This document shows, piece by piece, positions 54,305 to 64,000 of a DNA stretch of 64,000 bases (positions are counted from its first letter, which is position 1; the number at the start of each line of letters is the position of its first letter). Position numbers and translations under genes: made by a program. The stretch comes from Fagopyrum homotropicum (Eukaryota > Streptophyta > Magnoliopsida > Caryophyllales > Polygonaceae): the NCBI GenBank assembly GCA_033239125.1, contig BSWB01000005.1, positions 103,291,994-103,355,993 on the forward strand, written 5' to 3'. Under the pieces are notes generated by a model. The model was not told the DNA's origin and did no database searches. It was given only the letters and a program-made list of their open reading frames with translations.

Positions 54305-55027
54305 CTAATCCTGATATGCTGGCGGTGGTGGAGGATATGGTATGTACGGATGCTGGGACAGTTTGAATGGATGTCCCATCATATGTTGGAACTGGATCTC
54401 CATCATCCGGCGCTGATAGTGCTGGCTTTCCAGTATCTTATGAGTCCGGCTATCCAACTCTCGGTGAAGGTCATCCAAACGTCCCCCTAGATCGATAGTC
54501 ATGGTTGCGTAGGAGTCAATCATCTGATCTGTCAGATCATCGATCCGGCGGTGAGCCACGGGATCCCTCTGCCTGCGTACTCTACGCTTGGTAGGACGTG
54601 CTGGTGCTGCAGTTGGCTCGTCCTTTGTCTCCTCCTCGTCTAGATCGACAACTGGTATACTGGGAGCAACTGTATCTGTCCCTTTCTCCATAGCAACTCC
54701 ACCATCATCCTCCTCATCAACCTCCTCCTCATCCTGCTCTTGGGCTGCTGCTGCTGCGTCTCTAGCGTCCTCAATAAGAGGAATCCACGTATTGTACCAG
54801 TACTGAGGGTCAAATACTGAGAACTGAGATGACCATCTAATACCCTGAGGGGCAGTCTGCTACTAGGGCATCGCCACATATGACGTAGTAAGTCCACGAG
54901 GAACCAGAATCCTCCTCATGATCATCTCCTGCAGACCAAGCGGCTTGGCAACCGCCACCATAGTACAAGCACTCAGATCAAGGTCCATGTAACTCGCGAT
55001 GTGAGTCACTCCTCCACAGCAGATATC
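54305..55027 (-). pseudogene. Athila ORF1-type gene, Ath-2, C-terminal part
   Basis: The frame begins at the insertion edge of Ath-1 unit 4 (55028). It matches the Ath-1 ORF1 middle region: GGVTHIASYMDLDLSACT and PLGLQEMIMRR correspond to GGMVTHLARQLGVDFSTCT and PLGLQALMTRG. Two adjacent TAG codons at about 54860-54865 interrupt it, after which the same frame stays open to 54305. The tail has an acidic stretch, a basic stretch (RPTKRRVRRQR), a likely coiled coil (DDLTDQMIDSYATMTIDLGG) and ends YPPPPPAYQD. The N-terminal part lies beyond the inserted unit 4, outside the window. Confidence 0.72.
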
Positions 55028-56692
55028 TGTTCGCCACTTGGCGTGCGTGCAAATAAGCTTTAAATTTATAAAACTAGAATCAAGCAAGCGAACCCGCAGT
55101 GTACAGATCGACGTAGTTAAGCAAGAATTCCAGAGTATCGAACACAGGGATTTGGGGGGTTAAATCCAGTTATAAATCGTCAAGCAAGTAAATGTATGAG
55201 CTTTGCAAATATTGGGAAAACAGCAACCCTAAAGATCCAGGTGTCTAATTGTGGCAATCGATTCAAGATATACTAAAGAACTAAGGACAGAGTTAAGAGT
55301 TGCAAAGGTATGCTAAGGTAAAGCAATGTACGGTGAAGTTCCAAGGCTTTATATGACTTATCTAAAGGCACTCTCCATAAAGGTTGTTGAGGCTTCAGTA
55401 TAGAAAGGATCTAAAGACAAGAATTAATCTCAAATACCCAAACTTGTAAACCAAGGATCAAGACTAACTAAACCGATTAAGGTTGTGACACTCGAAATCG
55501 AAGTATAGGTTGTTGAGGCTTCACTACTACCTAGTAAAGGCAAGCCAAGACTAAGTTAAAGCAAATCTTTAACTTTGGATTAAAGTAAAAGCAAGGTTCG
55601 TCAACTGACATAAATTACGGGTGGATCTTGAGTTCCACGGCCGTGGAACCTCAAGAATAGGCCGTGATTCTGGCTCGTCGGCGAAATCTCTCTAACTCTC
55701 AAGGTCCTATCTGTTTACGATCGATCTATCATCTTCTAAGCCACAACTATCAACCCTTCACCTTAGAATTGCTAAAGGGTTTTAGCCAACAACAGTCATT
55801 ATGATATCAAATTCAAGATTTAGAAGAATGAAAGATGAAAACCTTCGAAAACCTTCAATAAACTTCAAATCAGTCTCAAATCCACAAACAAGAGTATAAT
55901 GTATATCATATTTGGAATAACACAAACCAATCACAATCCTTGATAAGAACGAAGAGCGGGATGTCAATCCGTGTTCTAATCAAACCTAAGGATAAAGCGC
56001 AACATCCAAATCTTCAAGCCTTCGCAAATCTTCGTTGCAAAATGGCAATCTCCACACGTCCCACTAAAACCTTAGGCACGTGCAAGCAAGCGTAAGCGAA
56101 GGTGCCGAATTCTATTCCCTTCAGCCCTTTTATAGGGAAAGATAGAATAACCGTCCGGCCCATGTGCGTAGACAATGTGTCTATATTTTATTCGTCAAAA
56201 GATTGACTAAATCACGGTTTTATGGAATTCCACGCCCGTGGTTTAGAGCGTGGAATTGGATTACGGTTCTTCACAACTTCCACGACCGTACTTTATACCG
56301 TGTAACTCTCTAGAATGCTCCACGCTCATGTTGCCAAGTTCTACGGCCGTGGTTTAGAGCGTGAACTTCATTACGGCCGTATTTTAGAGCGTGGAAGCAT
56401 AGGTTGCTCGTAATTCCTTTTGTTTCGTGCCATTCCTTATCCTAGCATCTTCCTTGGCCTCTTTGTGGTGTCCTCAATCCTTGGATGTGCTCAATTCATC
56501 TCCATCCTCTCTTAATCCGTTCGGTTTTAGCTCTTATTCGCCTACAATCAACACAAAGCTTATGTAGACCTCTATATCGACAATATGGATAAACTAGCTC
56601 ACAATTGCTTTAATGCTTTATCAATGAACACCAATATGGATGAAATACAATTAGAAAATGTGCCTAAAATATCACAATATTTCATGCTAACA
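55028..56692 (-). repeat. Ath-1 3' LTR of unit 4, 1665 bp
   Basis: TGTTCGCC to GCTAACA. CCACGGCCGTGG at 55635-55646; U3 motif cluster at 56213-56397. Confidence 0.93.
56128..56134 (-). promoter_or_regulatory. TATA box of Ath-1 unit 4 LTR
   Basis: TATAAAA in sense within CCCTATAAAAGGGCTG. Confidence 0.7.
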
Positions 56693-57191
56693 AAATACCC
56701 CATACTTGCCACTTGCTTGTCCCCAAGCAAGGTCTTTCAAAAGCTTTAAAACTCAAGTTAGGATGAAATATGTATGCAACTTCAAAAACATCTTTTAAGG
56801 GAATGTGCTTCAAGTCAATAGATCATTCTCAAACCTTACTTCATTCATTCATAAGACTCTGATGTACACAACCAAAGAATAAAGAGGAAAGAAACATCAT
56901 GAATTGATCAAACTTCAATGTAAGCATCATAACCTTCAAACATTGTCAAAATCAATCATAAGAAACTTCAATTTAGATCACCAAGTCATATAACATTCTC
57001 TTGATCTTAAGGACTTTCAAATAAGGTCTAGAATGTGGAAAGGGAAAGGAATCTATAAGGAATATGGTGCATGAATCCGGGAAAGTGGATAACTAACTCT
57101 TTTCTTTTTCTCTTGCGGTTTTGCAACACTTTAAACTTAGAGCTTTGCTCTCTTCTTTTGCACATAATTTTTCGACTTTACTTTTGGAGTT

Positions 57192-57382
57192 ATGGACAGA
57201 GGTGCACAAAAACCGAAGCCTAGGAGATTGGCGATTCTCAATTTTGCGAGACGCCTCAAACCCTTGATGCACATACCATAATCCGTTAGGAATATCGTTC
57301 AATCCGACTTTGGCAAGACACAAACACCCGGCTATGTGAATGGTGCCGAGTTACTCATCGTCATGATTGACTTCCCCAAACC
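57192..57382 (-). other. Conserved non-coding block, Ath-1 unit 4
   Basis: Divergent Ath-1 copy of the block. It is followed at about 57,450-57,622 by the second conserved stretch, which is broken by the solo LTR inserted at 57628. Confidence 0.6.
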
Positions 57383-57627
57383 TATAAGTTCTTTCTACTC
57401 TTTGAATGCAAAAATTTTGCTTTCATGGCCCTCCCACATCAAACATGCCAAATATCAACTCCACCAAATTCCCGGATAGGTAAGGGAGGCCATTATTTCA
57501 TTGAGGGGCTAAATGATCAAAGAAAGAAGAAAGAAAATCGAATTGCCTTAATCATCTCAACAAGAAGTATAAGAACTTATCATGTGATTTCAACCTTGAT
57601 TTCTCAATATGATTTAGGTAACATTCT

Positions 57628-59335
57628 TGTTCGCTCCAAACGGTGTGTGCAAGCTTTAAATTTATAACCCTAGACTTAAGCTTAAAACAAGGATGCGAAC
57701 CCGCAGTGTACGGGTCAATCGTAGTAAAAGCAAGAAAATTCTAGGGGTCGATCACAGGGACTCGGTGAAACAAAGTCAATACGGTGTGCTTATGTCAATA
57801 CTAACCACAAGAGTGATTAACACAATCAAAGATGAATAAGAAGTCAATAAAGCAAACATGCAATTCTAGGGATTAAAGCATCTAGTTGTGGTTCCAACTC
57901 AAGATCTATAGATAAGCGGACAAAGCTGAGATTTTTGCGTGGGGAAGGTGTTTCTAAAGTGGAGTAGATCACCGGGTAAGTCTCACTACACATTAATCCT
58001 AAACCGTAACTCCTATTACCGGGTAAGTCTCAAGGAATCAAGATAAAGAACTATAACCTCAAACTAACACACCATCTAAGGGAATAGAATCAACCTTTAC
58101 CGGGTAAGTCTCAGGATAACTCAACTAAGGAATTACCGGGTAAGTCTCATCCTAAGCTTGCTTTGAACCAGGAAAGGTGTAATAAGAATAGGATTTGGTA
58201 AACTCTAACACTTAACTCTCAGTTATTGATCAGATAAGTCACCTCGGTCAGCCAGTTTCCACCCCGGCCGAGGTGTTCATCGACTGAACGAGATGCTTAG
58301 GGTTAAGGTTAAAGACTCGAACTTTCAGGATCCTACTGGAATCTAAGATTATTCTATCATCGTTTTTCCCACAACCTTCAGCCAATCACCCTAGAATCAC
58401 ACAAGGAAATTAGCCACTCATCATCATAATGAAAGTATTAAAATATATGGGAAGAAGGTGAATATTTAAACAAAGAAGAATTTAATGAAAAGACTTCAAT
58501 AACTGAATTAAATATCACAACAAAGCGTTCCTTGGATAACAATCCAAAAAGACAAGACAACAATTGAGGGAATTGAAGACAATCTTACAAAACCCTTCAA
58601 TAAAGCTATAAAAGCTATGGACTTCAATCTTCCTTCAACCTTCAAAAAGGTTCTTCAACTCTCCCAACTTGGAGTAGGCTGCTGCTGCGTAATAACTCTC
58701 TTGTGCTGATAGCGGATCTAGCCGAGATCCGAAGATCTGTGATCCGTAGATCCGATGATGATTCAATTGTGGAAAATCCAACCCTTTATATAGGAGAGTT
58801 ATCTTCCAAAGATAAGATATCTTAAAAAGATAATTTCCTAATAAAATATATCTTATCTCTAAAATAGATCTCCCAAATATATGATCTTCCTTCCAGAAAT
58901 CCAGCCCAAAAATATAAGATCACTTTCCAATTTTAAAAGATCTCAGCCAAAAATAAAATATTCTCGCCGCGTCCTAGGTGTTCGCCTCGGTCGAGTCGGC
59001 GTCTCTGGATCACCTCGGTCGAGGTGGTACTGTAGTCAACCGAGGTGACTCACAACTGAATGTGAAATCTCTCAAAACTGGTCCAAAGTAAATCTTTAAT
59101 CCATGGCTATGCTTCCTGGATGTAGCTCCAAATGACTCATGACTCCTTTTGCTCCTTTTTGATGCAAAATGTACCATATTACCTGCAATTACAACGAAAC
59201 TAGGTGTAGACCTCGATTCTCGCAAAGGTAGATGAAATGGTAGTAAAATCACATAATGTACATACAAACATGCAGATTATGAAAGATAAAACGTCCAAAC
59301 AAACCCCAAAATATAGACTATAATTCATGCTATCA
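57628..59335 (-). mobile_element. Solo Ath-2 LTR inside the 3' region of Ath-1 unit 4
   Basis: 1708 bp from TGTTCGCTCC to ATGCTATCA, flanked by ATTCT at 57623-57627 and 59336-59340. The Ath-1 sequence on both sides joins to match 1048-1060 of unit 1 (AACATTCATCACATTATG). This is the cleanest definition of the Ath-2 LTR ends. Confidence 0.97.
58785..58792 (-). promoter_or_regulatory. TATA box of the solo Ath-2 LTR
   Basis: TATATAAA in sense, between motif clusters at 58237-58292 and 58970-59052. Confidence 0.65.
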
Positions 59336-59760
59336 ATTCTTCACATTATGAAACTTGCAAAAGAGGAATAATTAACTCATTCAATTTCTTTTCAATTCAC
59401 TATTTGTTTAAGCATACAATTGTCATCAAACTCAAATCACAAGTAGTGATTATCATAGAAGTCATCTCAATCCTTAGAAGCACAAAATTTGCAAAATTTT
59501 TCGATTTTTATGGTTTTTTCAAAAGCTTTTTCATGCAATGCGGTAATGAAACGTGTAACAATGGAATGAAACATGCAAGGTGTTCTTGATCAAAGCAAGC
59601 AAAAGTGAGTAGAGTTATTACAAACGAATAGTCACACCCCACCCCATACTTGAGATAAACATTGTCCCTAATGTTCAAAAAGAAAATAAAGAAAAGAAAG
59701 AAACAAAATGAACTCACAAGACGGTAGTGGAGAGGCTAAAGCGGTAGATCATCATCATCC

Positions 59761-61294
59761 TCACTGGGGTGCCGGTGGTGGTGGAAACGGGAAGAAGCCG
59801 GGATCATAGTTCCGCCCAAACTGCTGGCAGTAAATGTCTCTCATCATCCGGTCATGCGCATCGGCTCGTGCATTGCTAGCATCCGCGCGGATCTCTAAGG
59901 CTCCGACCCTACTGGAAAGGTCGGTGGCCCACTCCGGCAGCTGCTCGTACCATCCCGGCGGCTGGCTATACCACGCTGGTGCATCTGACGGTGCTGGTGC
60001 AGGTGGTGGCTGGGCATGCCAAGCTGGTGGAGCTCCCATCCAATCCGGCTGCGTGCTATACCACTCAGGAAGGGTCGCCATCCATGTCGGCCTCTCACTC
60101 ACGCTAGCGCGGCGAGAGGAAGAACCAGAAGCTCTAGCGGGGAGAGTGTCTAGGGATGTCGGGAACTGCATACGGCTGATCCGGGAAGGAACCATAATCG
60201 TGCTCCTCTCCTCCTCCCTCGAACTCATCACCTCCTCTCATCTCCTGCTCATCTACAATGGGTTGCTCAGGGGGAACGTAAGGGGGTGCTACTAATCTAT
60301 TCGCATGCATAGCAACGAATGTCTCCTTCCAATTATGGCATCCAGCCATAATGGAATACTCTGGAAGCCATGTAACCCCTCTACCTCCTCTACCCTCCCA
60401 AGGCATGGCAACAGTAGGTGGACCTCTATGTCTAGGAAAGATAATGCCTCTAGTCATGAGGCTCTGGAGTCCTAGAGGTCTAGCAGCTATCCTGGTGCAC
60501 GCGGAGAAGTCGATACCAAGCTGCCTAGCAAGGTGGGTGACCATCCCACCGTATCCAATATTGCCAGCCCTCTTATTCTTTAGCTTACTCATATTAGAAG
60601 CTAAGAGGGTGGCACAGTCAGCCGGCCTACCATGCAACATACAATAAAGCAAAAACAGCTCGGCAGTCTTGATTTTCTGAGGAGTCTCCGTCCTAGGGAA
60701 GAGACACTCAAAGAGCACTCGGTGGGCAATCTTCAAGGCTAAGTGATAGATCGACTTAGCCTTGGTATCAACAGGTTGCCAGCGGTCCTCGCTGGCGTAC
60801 ACCATAGCAATGTCCTCCAAAAAGTCTTTGGCATACACGCCACTAGGAAATCGACCATTGAAGGTCTCATGGAACCCAAAGAAGGCTCCAAACTCTCTAA
60901 TCGAGAACTCATAGTTCCTCTCCATCAGCCGGAAAGAAACCGTCCTATCGACATGACTATGCTCGAATGAAATCACAAACTCTCTAGTGATCTCCTCATA
61001 TGCATCTTCCCGAATAGCGGAGAAGATGATCAATCCTGCTCTATCCAACAACCAAGTGAGATCCCTGACTACATTCAGTGGCTCTAAGTCCTCAAGCAGT
61101 AAATATCTTGGTCCTATGACCGCTCTCTTCTCGATCCTTTCTAAGGCATCGAGATAGTCCTCATGAATCTTAGGGACTCTAGGGGATGGTGGTGAGGGCG
61201 GTGATGGTGGCTCAGTAGGGGGTGCCTGGGAGGAGGAGGAAGCATTACCTTTCCTCTTCTTGTTCCTAGCTGACATTCTCCTAACCAAATCCAT
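59761..61294 (-). pseudogene. Athila ORF1-type gene, unit 4, late frameshift
   Basis: Starts at 61294 with MDLVRRMSARNKKRK, a basic Lys/Arg-rich N-terminus, then a Ser/Pro-rich linker and the conserved ORF1 region. It reads open for 386 residues to 60134. A 5-bp loss near 60140, relative to the array copies, ends the frame at PRHSPR; the tail continues in another frame at 59761-60231 with the same Trp/Pro-rich sequence. The intact N-terminus here shows which start is native in the array copies. Confidence 0.82.
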
Positions 61295-62123
61295 CTCAGT
61301 TCAAAATTTACGGCCTGTTCTAACAATTCCATGGCCGTGGTTCTTCCAGAGACCGTGATTCGGCTCTGAATTTCTCAAAACTCAACAGATTCACACCAAA
61401 CTCAACAGAAGGCAGCCCTAAACTAATTCTAATCCAATTCCAATCAGTTCTCCTAAAAATTCTTGCAAAAACTGAGGCAAATCGATAAAGTGAGAGGAGA
61501 GATAAAAACCTAGGTTTTTGGATTTTGAAATCCGAATTCTGTCTTCTCCGGTGATTTGCCGCTCGAATCGTTGCTTGGATCTTGTAGGTGATTGAATTTG
61601 CTTCACTTTTGGTCAAAGAATCGTTCGAAACGATTAACGAACGGGAATTTAAGAGAGAGGGGATTGATTCGGCGATTTTTGGACGTGGAATTTGGGGATT
61701 TTGGTTGTGTTTGTGAAGAAACGTGATTTTATAGTGGCCGTAAATTTTTTCGAAAATTACGGTCACTCGGGGGTTTCCACGGCCGTGGAAATGTACGGAA
61801 CCGTGGTTTTGGTGATTTTTTTCAGGCTTTTGCAAATTACGGTCACTGTAGTTGTCACGGTCGTGGTTTTGGCCGTGAAACTCTCTGTAATGTGTCAAAG
61901 TCCAAGTTTCGTCAATTTTCTTCAAACTTTTCCTTCTCCCTTTCTCTTCCACTGATCCTACATCCAAAAACACGAACATACAGGAAGGTATCAAAGGCAA
62001 AACAAAACAAAAACGTCTAAACTATTCTAATCTATGAATCAAAAACAAAAACATAAGTGGAATACCTTAGATTGCCTCCCAAGAAGCGCTTGTTTAAGGT
62101 CCGTAGCTAGACCATATTCGCAC
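61295..62123 (-). other. Spacer between pol and ORF1, unit 4
   Basis: Equivalent to 3019-3829. Contains Ath-1 motifs in better shape than the array: CCATGGCCGTGG near 61331, CCACGGCCGTGG near 61779-61790, and TCACGGTCGTGG near 61856. The 226-residue minus frame at 61320-62000 and the short plus frames are low-complexity chance frames. Confidence 0.65.
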
Positions 62124-64000
62124 TTATTCGAGTGCGGTGGGTGCGAACTCTTCAGCTTGGAGTTCCGGTGTATACTTCTTGAGTCTTTGACCGTTCACCT
62201 TAAAGCTTCCGCCCTTTTCACCCCATACTTCAATTGCACCATGGGGAAAAACACGTTTGATTAGATAAGGTCCAGTCCAACGAGATTTAAGCTTATCTGA
62301 AAAGAGACGAAGCCTTGAATTGAAGAGGAGAACTTGATCTCCTTCTTTGAGGTCCTTTGGGATGATATGCTTATCATGCCAACGCTTCGCTCTTTCTTTA
62401 TAGATCTTGGCGTTTTCATAGGTGTTCAAGCGAAGTTCTTCAAGCTCATTGAGGTCCAAGAGACGCTTCTCTCCCGCTTCCTTCATGCTGAAGTTCAACC
62501 ACTTTATTGCCCAATACGCCTTATGCTCCAACTCTACCGGCAAGTGGCAAGACTTCCCATACACAAGGTTGTATGGTGTTGTTCCGATGGGAGTCTTATA
62601 TGCAGTCCAGTATGCCCATAATGCATCATCTAGCTTCAAAGACCAATCCTTCCTTGTCCTTGAAACCGTCTTCTCTAGGATCCCTTTAATCTCCCGGTTC
62701 GAGATCTCCACTTGCCAACTAGTTTGTGGATGGTAGGGGGTGGCGATCTTGTGAGTCACCCCATACTTAGCTAAGAGAGCTTTGAAACGTCGGGCGATGA
62801 AGTGAGAACCTCCATCACTAATGATAGTCCTTGGTGTCCCAAATCGTGGGAAGATGGTCTTGTTAAAGAACTTAATCACAACCATGGCATCATTGGTGGG
62901 AGAAGCAATTGCTTCAACCCATCTCGAAACATAATCTACGGCTAAAAGTATGTATTGGTTTCCACAAGATGATGGGAAAGGTCCCATGAAATCTACTCCC
63001 CAAACGTCAAAGATCTCCACCTCTTGAATGTTGTTAAGAGGCATCTCGTTTCTCCTAGATATCTTCCCTGTTCTTTGACAAGCATCGCAGCAGGAAACAA
63101 AGGTTTGCACATCTTTAAACAAAGTAGGCCAAAAGAATCCAGATTGCAATACCTTGGTGCTAGTCTTGCTCGAACTAGCGTGTCCTCCACAAGGTAGTGA
63201 ATGACAATGACGGATGACACTTTGCATCTCATCTTCCGGTACACATCGCCGAATGATGCCGTCCGGACCTCTCTTAAAGAGGAGAGGTTCGTTCCAAAAG
63301 TATTCCCGAACATCCTTAAAGAACTTCTTTCTTTGTGCGTAGGATAATCCGGGTGGTAATTCCTGGCAAACCAAATAGTTGACAAAATCAGCAAACCATG
63401 TTTCATTACCTTTGGTGATCACATTGATGCACTCCTCTATGATATGTAAATGCTCGTCCGGAAAGGAGTCATCTATAGGTAGATGGTCGTCCTCTAGATG
63501 TGGTAGACGACTCAAATGATCCGCAACAGAATTTTCCGAACCCTTCTTGTCACGGATCTCTAGATCGAATTCTTGTAGGAGAAGAATCCATCTAATCAGC
63601 CTTGGATTCGCATCTTTCTTCCCAAGCAAATACCAGATCGCAGCATGATCCGTGTACACAATCACCTTAGCACCTACAAGATAAGAGCGAAACTTTTCAA
63701 ATGCATATACGATTGCTAAAAATTCCTTTTCGGTCGTGGCGTAGTTGAGCTGCGCTTCATCTAGCGTCTTGCTAGCGTAGTAAATGGCATGGGTTCGTCC
63801 TTCCTTTCTTTGCCCAAGCACAGCCCCTATGGCTACGTCACTTGCGCCACACATAACCTCAAATGGAAGATTCCAATCCGGAGGTTGGATAATAGGGGCT
63901 GAGATTAGAGCTCCCCGAATCATATTAAACGCATCTAAGCATTCCTGGGAGAAATCAAAAACTACATCCTTCATTAATAAATTAGTAAGCGGTTTTGATA
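62124..64000 (-). CDS. pol of Ath-1 unit 4 (RT end, RNase H, integrase), partial
   Basis: Open from the window edge to a TAA at 62124; the start lies outside. RNase H covers about residues 20-155 counted from 63974, integrase zinc domain about 250-300 (HCHSLPCGGH, CCDACQ intact), core about 315-420 (GVDFMGPF, IISDGGSHF, QVEISNREIKG, so Asp, Asp and Glu are all kept), C-terminal domain to EFAPTALE. Two changes stand out: the first RNase H catalytic Asp is Gly (VMCGASD, codon 63846-63848), and HPQTSG reads HPQTSW. It is the only long undamaged pol frame in the window. No chromodomain, as expected for Athila. Confidence 0.9.
   Translation of the reverse strand, partial: SKPLTNLLMKDVVFDFSQECLDAFNMIRGALISAPIIQPPDWNLPFEVMCGASDVAIGAVLGQRKEGRTHAIYYASKTLDEAQLNYATTEKEFLAIVYAFEKFRSYLVGAKVIVYTDHAAIWYLLGKKDANPRLIRWILLLQEFDLEIRDKKGSENSVADHLSRLPHLEDDHLPIDDSFPDEHLHIIEECINVITKGNETWFADFVNYLVCQELPPGLSYAQRKKFFKDVREYFWNEPLLFKRGPDGIIRRCVPEDEMQSVIRHCHSLPCGGHASSSKTSTKVLQSGFFWPTLFKDVQTFVSCCDACQRTGKISRRNEMPLNNIQEVEIFDVWGVDFMGPFPSSCGNQYILLAVDYVSRWVEAIASPTNDAMVVIKFFNKTIFPRFGTPRTIISDGGSHFIARRFKALLAKYGVTHKIATPYHPQTSWQVEISNREIKGILEKTVSRTRKDWSLKLDDALWAYWTAYKTPIGTTPYNLVYGKSCHLPVELEHKAYWAIKWLNFSMKEAGEKRLLDLNELEELRLNTYENAKIYKERAKRWHDKHIIPKDLKEGDQVLLFNSRLRLFSDKLKSRWTGPYLIKRVFPHGAIEVWGEKGGSFKVNGQRLKKYTPELQAEEFAPTALE

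Larger units (their letters stand above)
51133..55027 (-). mobile_element. Ath-2 element, minus strand, 3' part, split by Ath-1 unit 4
   Basis: 3' LTR 51133-52891, PPT, 3' non-coding region, ORF1 C-terminal part to 55027. Unit 4 of Ath-1 starts at 55028 and separates it from the rest of the element, which is outside the window. Candidate target site TTATA at 51128-51132. Confidence 0.85.
55028..64000 (-). mobile_element. Ath-1 unit 4, divergent copy, continues past the window end
   Basis: 3' LTR 55028-56692, 3' region (interrupted by a solo Ath-2 LTR), ORF1, spacer, integrase, RNase H and the last residues of RT up to 64000. ATATC at 55023-55027 is the candidate target site. It differs from the array at several percent of sites and lacks the array lesions in integrase. 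It is close to the state of the array ancestor before decay. Confidence 0.92.

Noticed and set aside
1..64000. CRISPR array, bacterial operon or host plant gene
   Set aside because: The repeats are LTRs and motif clusters without spacer regularity. Every convincing coding frame belongs to a retrotransposon domain, and I found no intron-containing or single-copy host gene by eye.

Overview
This window is plant nuclear DNA made almost entirely of LTR retrotransposons of the Ty3/gypsy superfamily. I see no host protein gene, rRNA, tRNA or CRISPR array. A plant source is suggested by Athila-lineage elements (tRNA-Asp primer site, PR-RT-RH-IN order, an extra ORF after pol) and Tekay/Del-type elements (tRNA-Met-type primer site, LTR edge TGTAACACCCC). 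The nesting, the many nonsense changes at CpG sites and the solo LTRs suggest pericentromeric heterochromatin. The species cannot be named from this sequence. Names used here: Ath-1 and Ath-2 for two Athila-type families; Tek-A, Tek-B and Tek-C for Tekay-type copies.

1-31,130: a head-to-tail array on the minus strand of three 11.2-kb Ath-1 units that share their LTRs (LTR 9635-11312 and 20846-22523, a partial LTR at 1-105). Each unit reads, in sense direction, LTR, PBS, gag, protease, RT, RNase H, integrase, a spacer, an Athila ORF1-type gene, a conserved non-coding 3' region, PPT, LTR. The units are about 99.8% identical by eye. They carry the same disabling lesions: gag stops, loss of the protease catalytic Asp, a deletion of about 200 bp in RT, loss of an integrase catalytic Asp and a zinc Cys, and an ORF1 frameshift. 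The array therefore most likely grew by recombination after the element was already defective. Unit 3 is cut in gag at 31,130.

31,131-43,296: decayed Tekay-type elements on the minus strand. Tek-A (31,131-36,594) lacks integrase and holds a solo Ath-1 LTR (32,677-34,355) with a clean GTGGC target duplication. An LTR (36,595 to about 38,502) lies between Tek-A and Tek-B (38,503-43,296) and serves as 5' LTR of the one and 3' LTR of the other.

43,297-64,000: a deep nest. Tek-B gag is interrupted by a plus-strand Ath-2 element (43,297-49,588). That element is interrupted by Tek-C LTR (49,589-51,132), and Tek-C by a minus-strand Ath-2 element (51,133-55,027). The minus-strand Ath-2 is interrupted by a more divergent and more open Ath-1 copy (unit 4, from 55,028 past the window end), which itself holds a solo Ath-2 LTR (57,628-59,335, target duplication ATTCT).

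The most unusual signal is regulatory. Each family has its own short GC-rich motif (Ath-1 CCACGGCCGTGG; Ath-2 CCTCGGTCGAGG; Tek GCGCAGGGGCGGCT). In the LTRs the motif forms two clusters, one on each side of the TATA box. In the Ath families it recurs inside the element, in the protease-RT linker and beside the 3' ORF. The cluster positions are conserved between families while the motif sequence is replaced.
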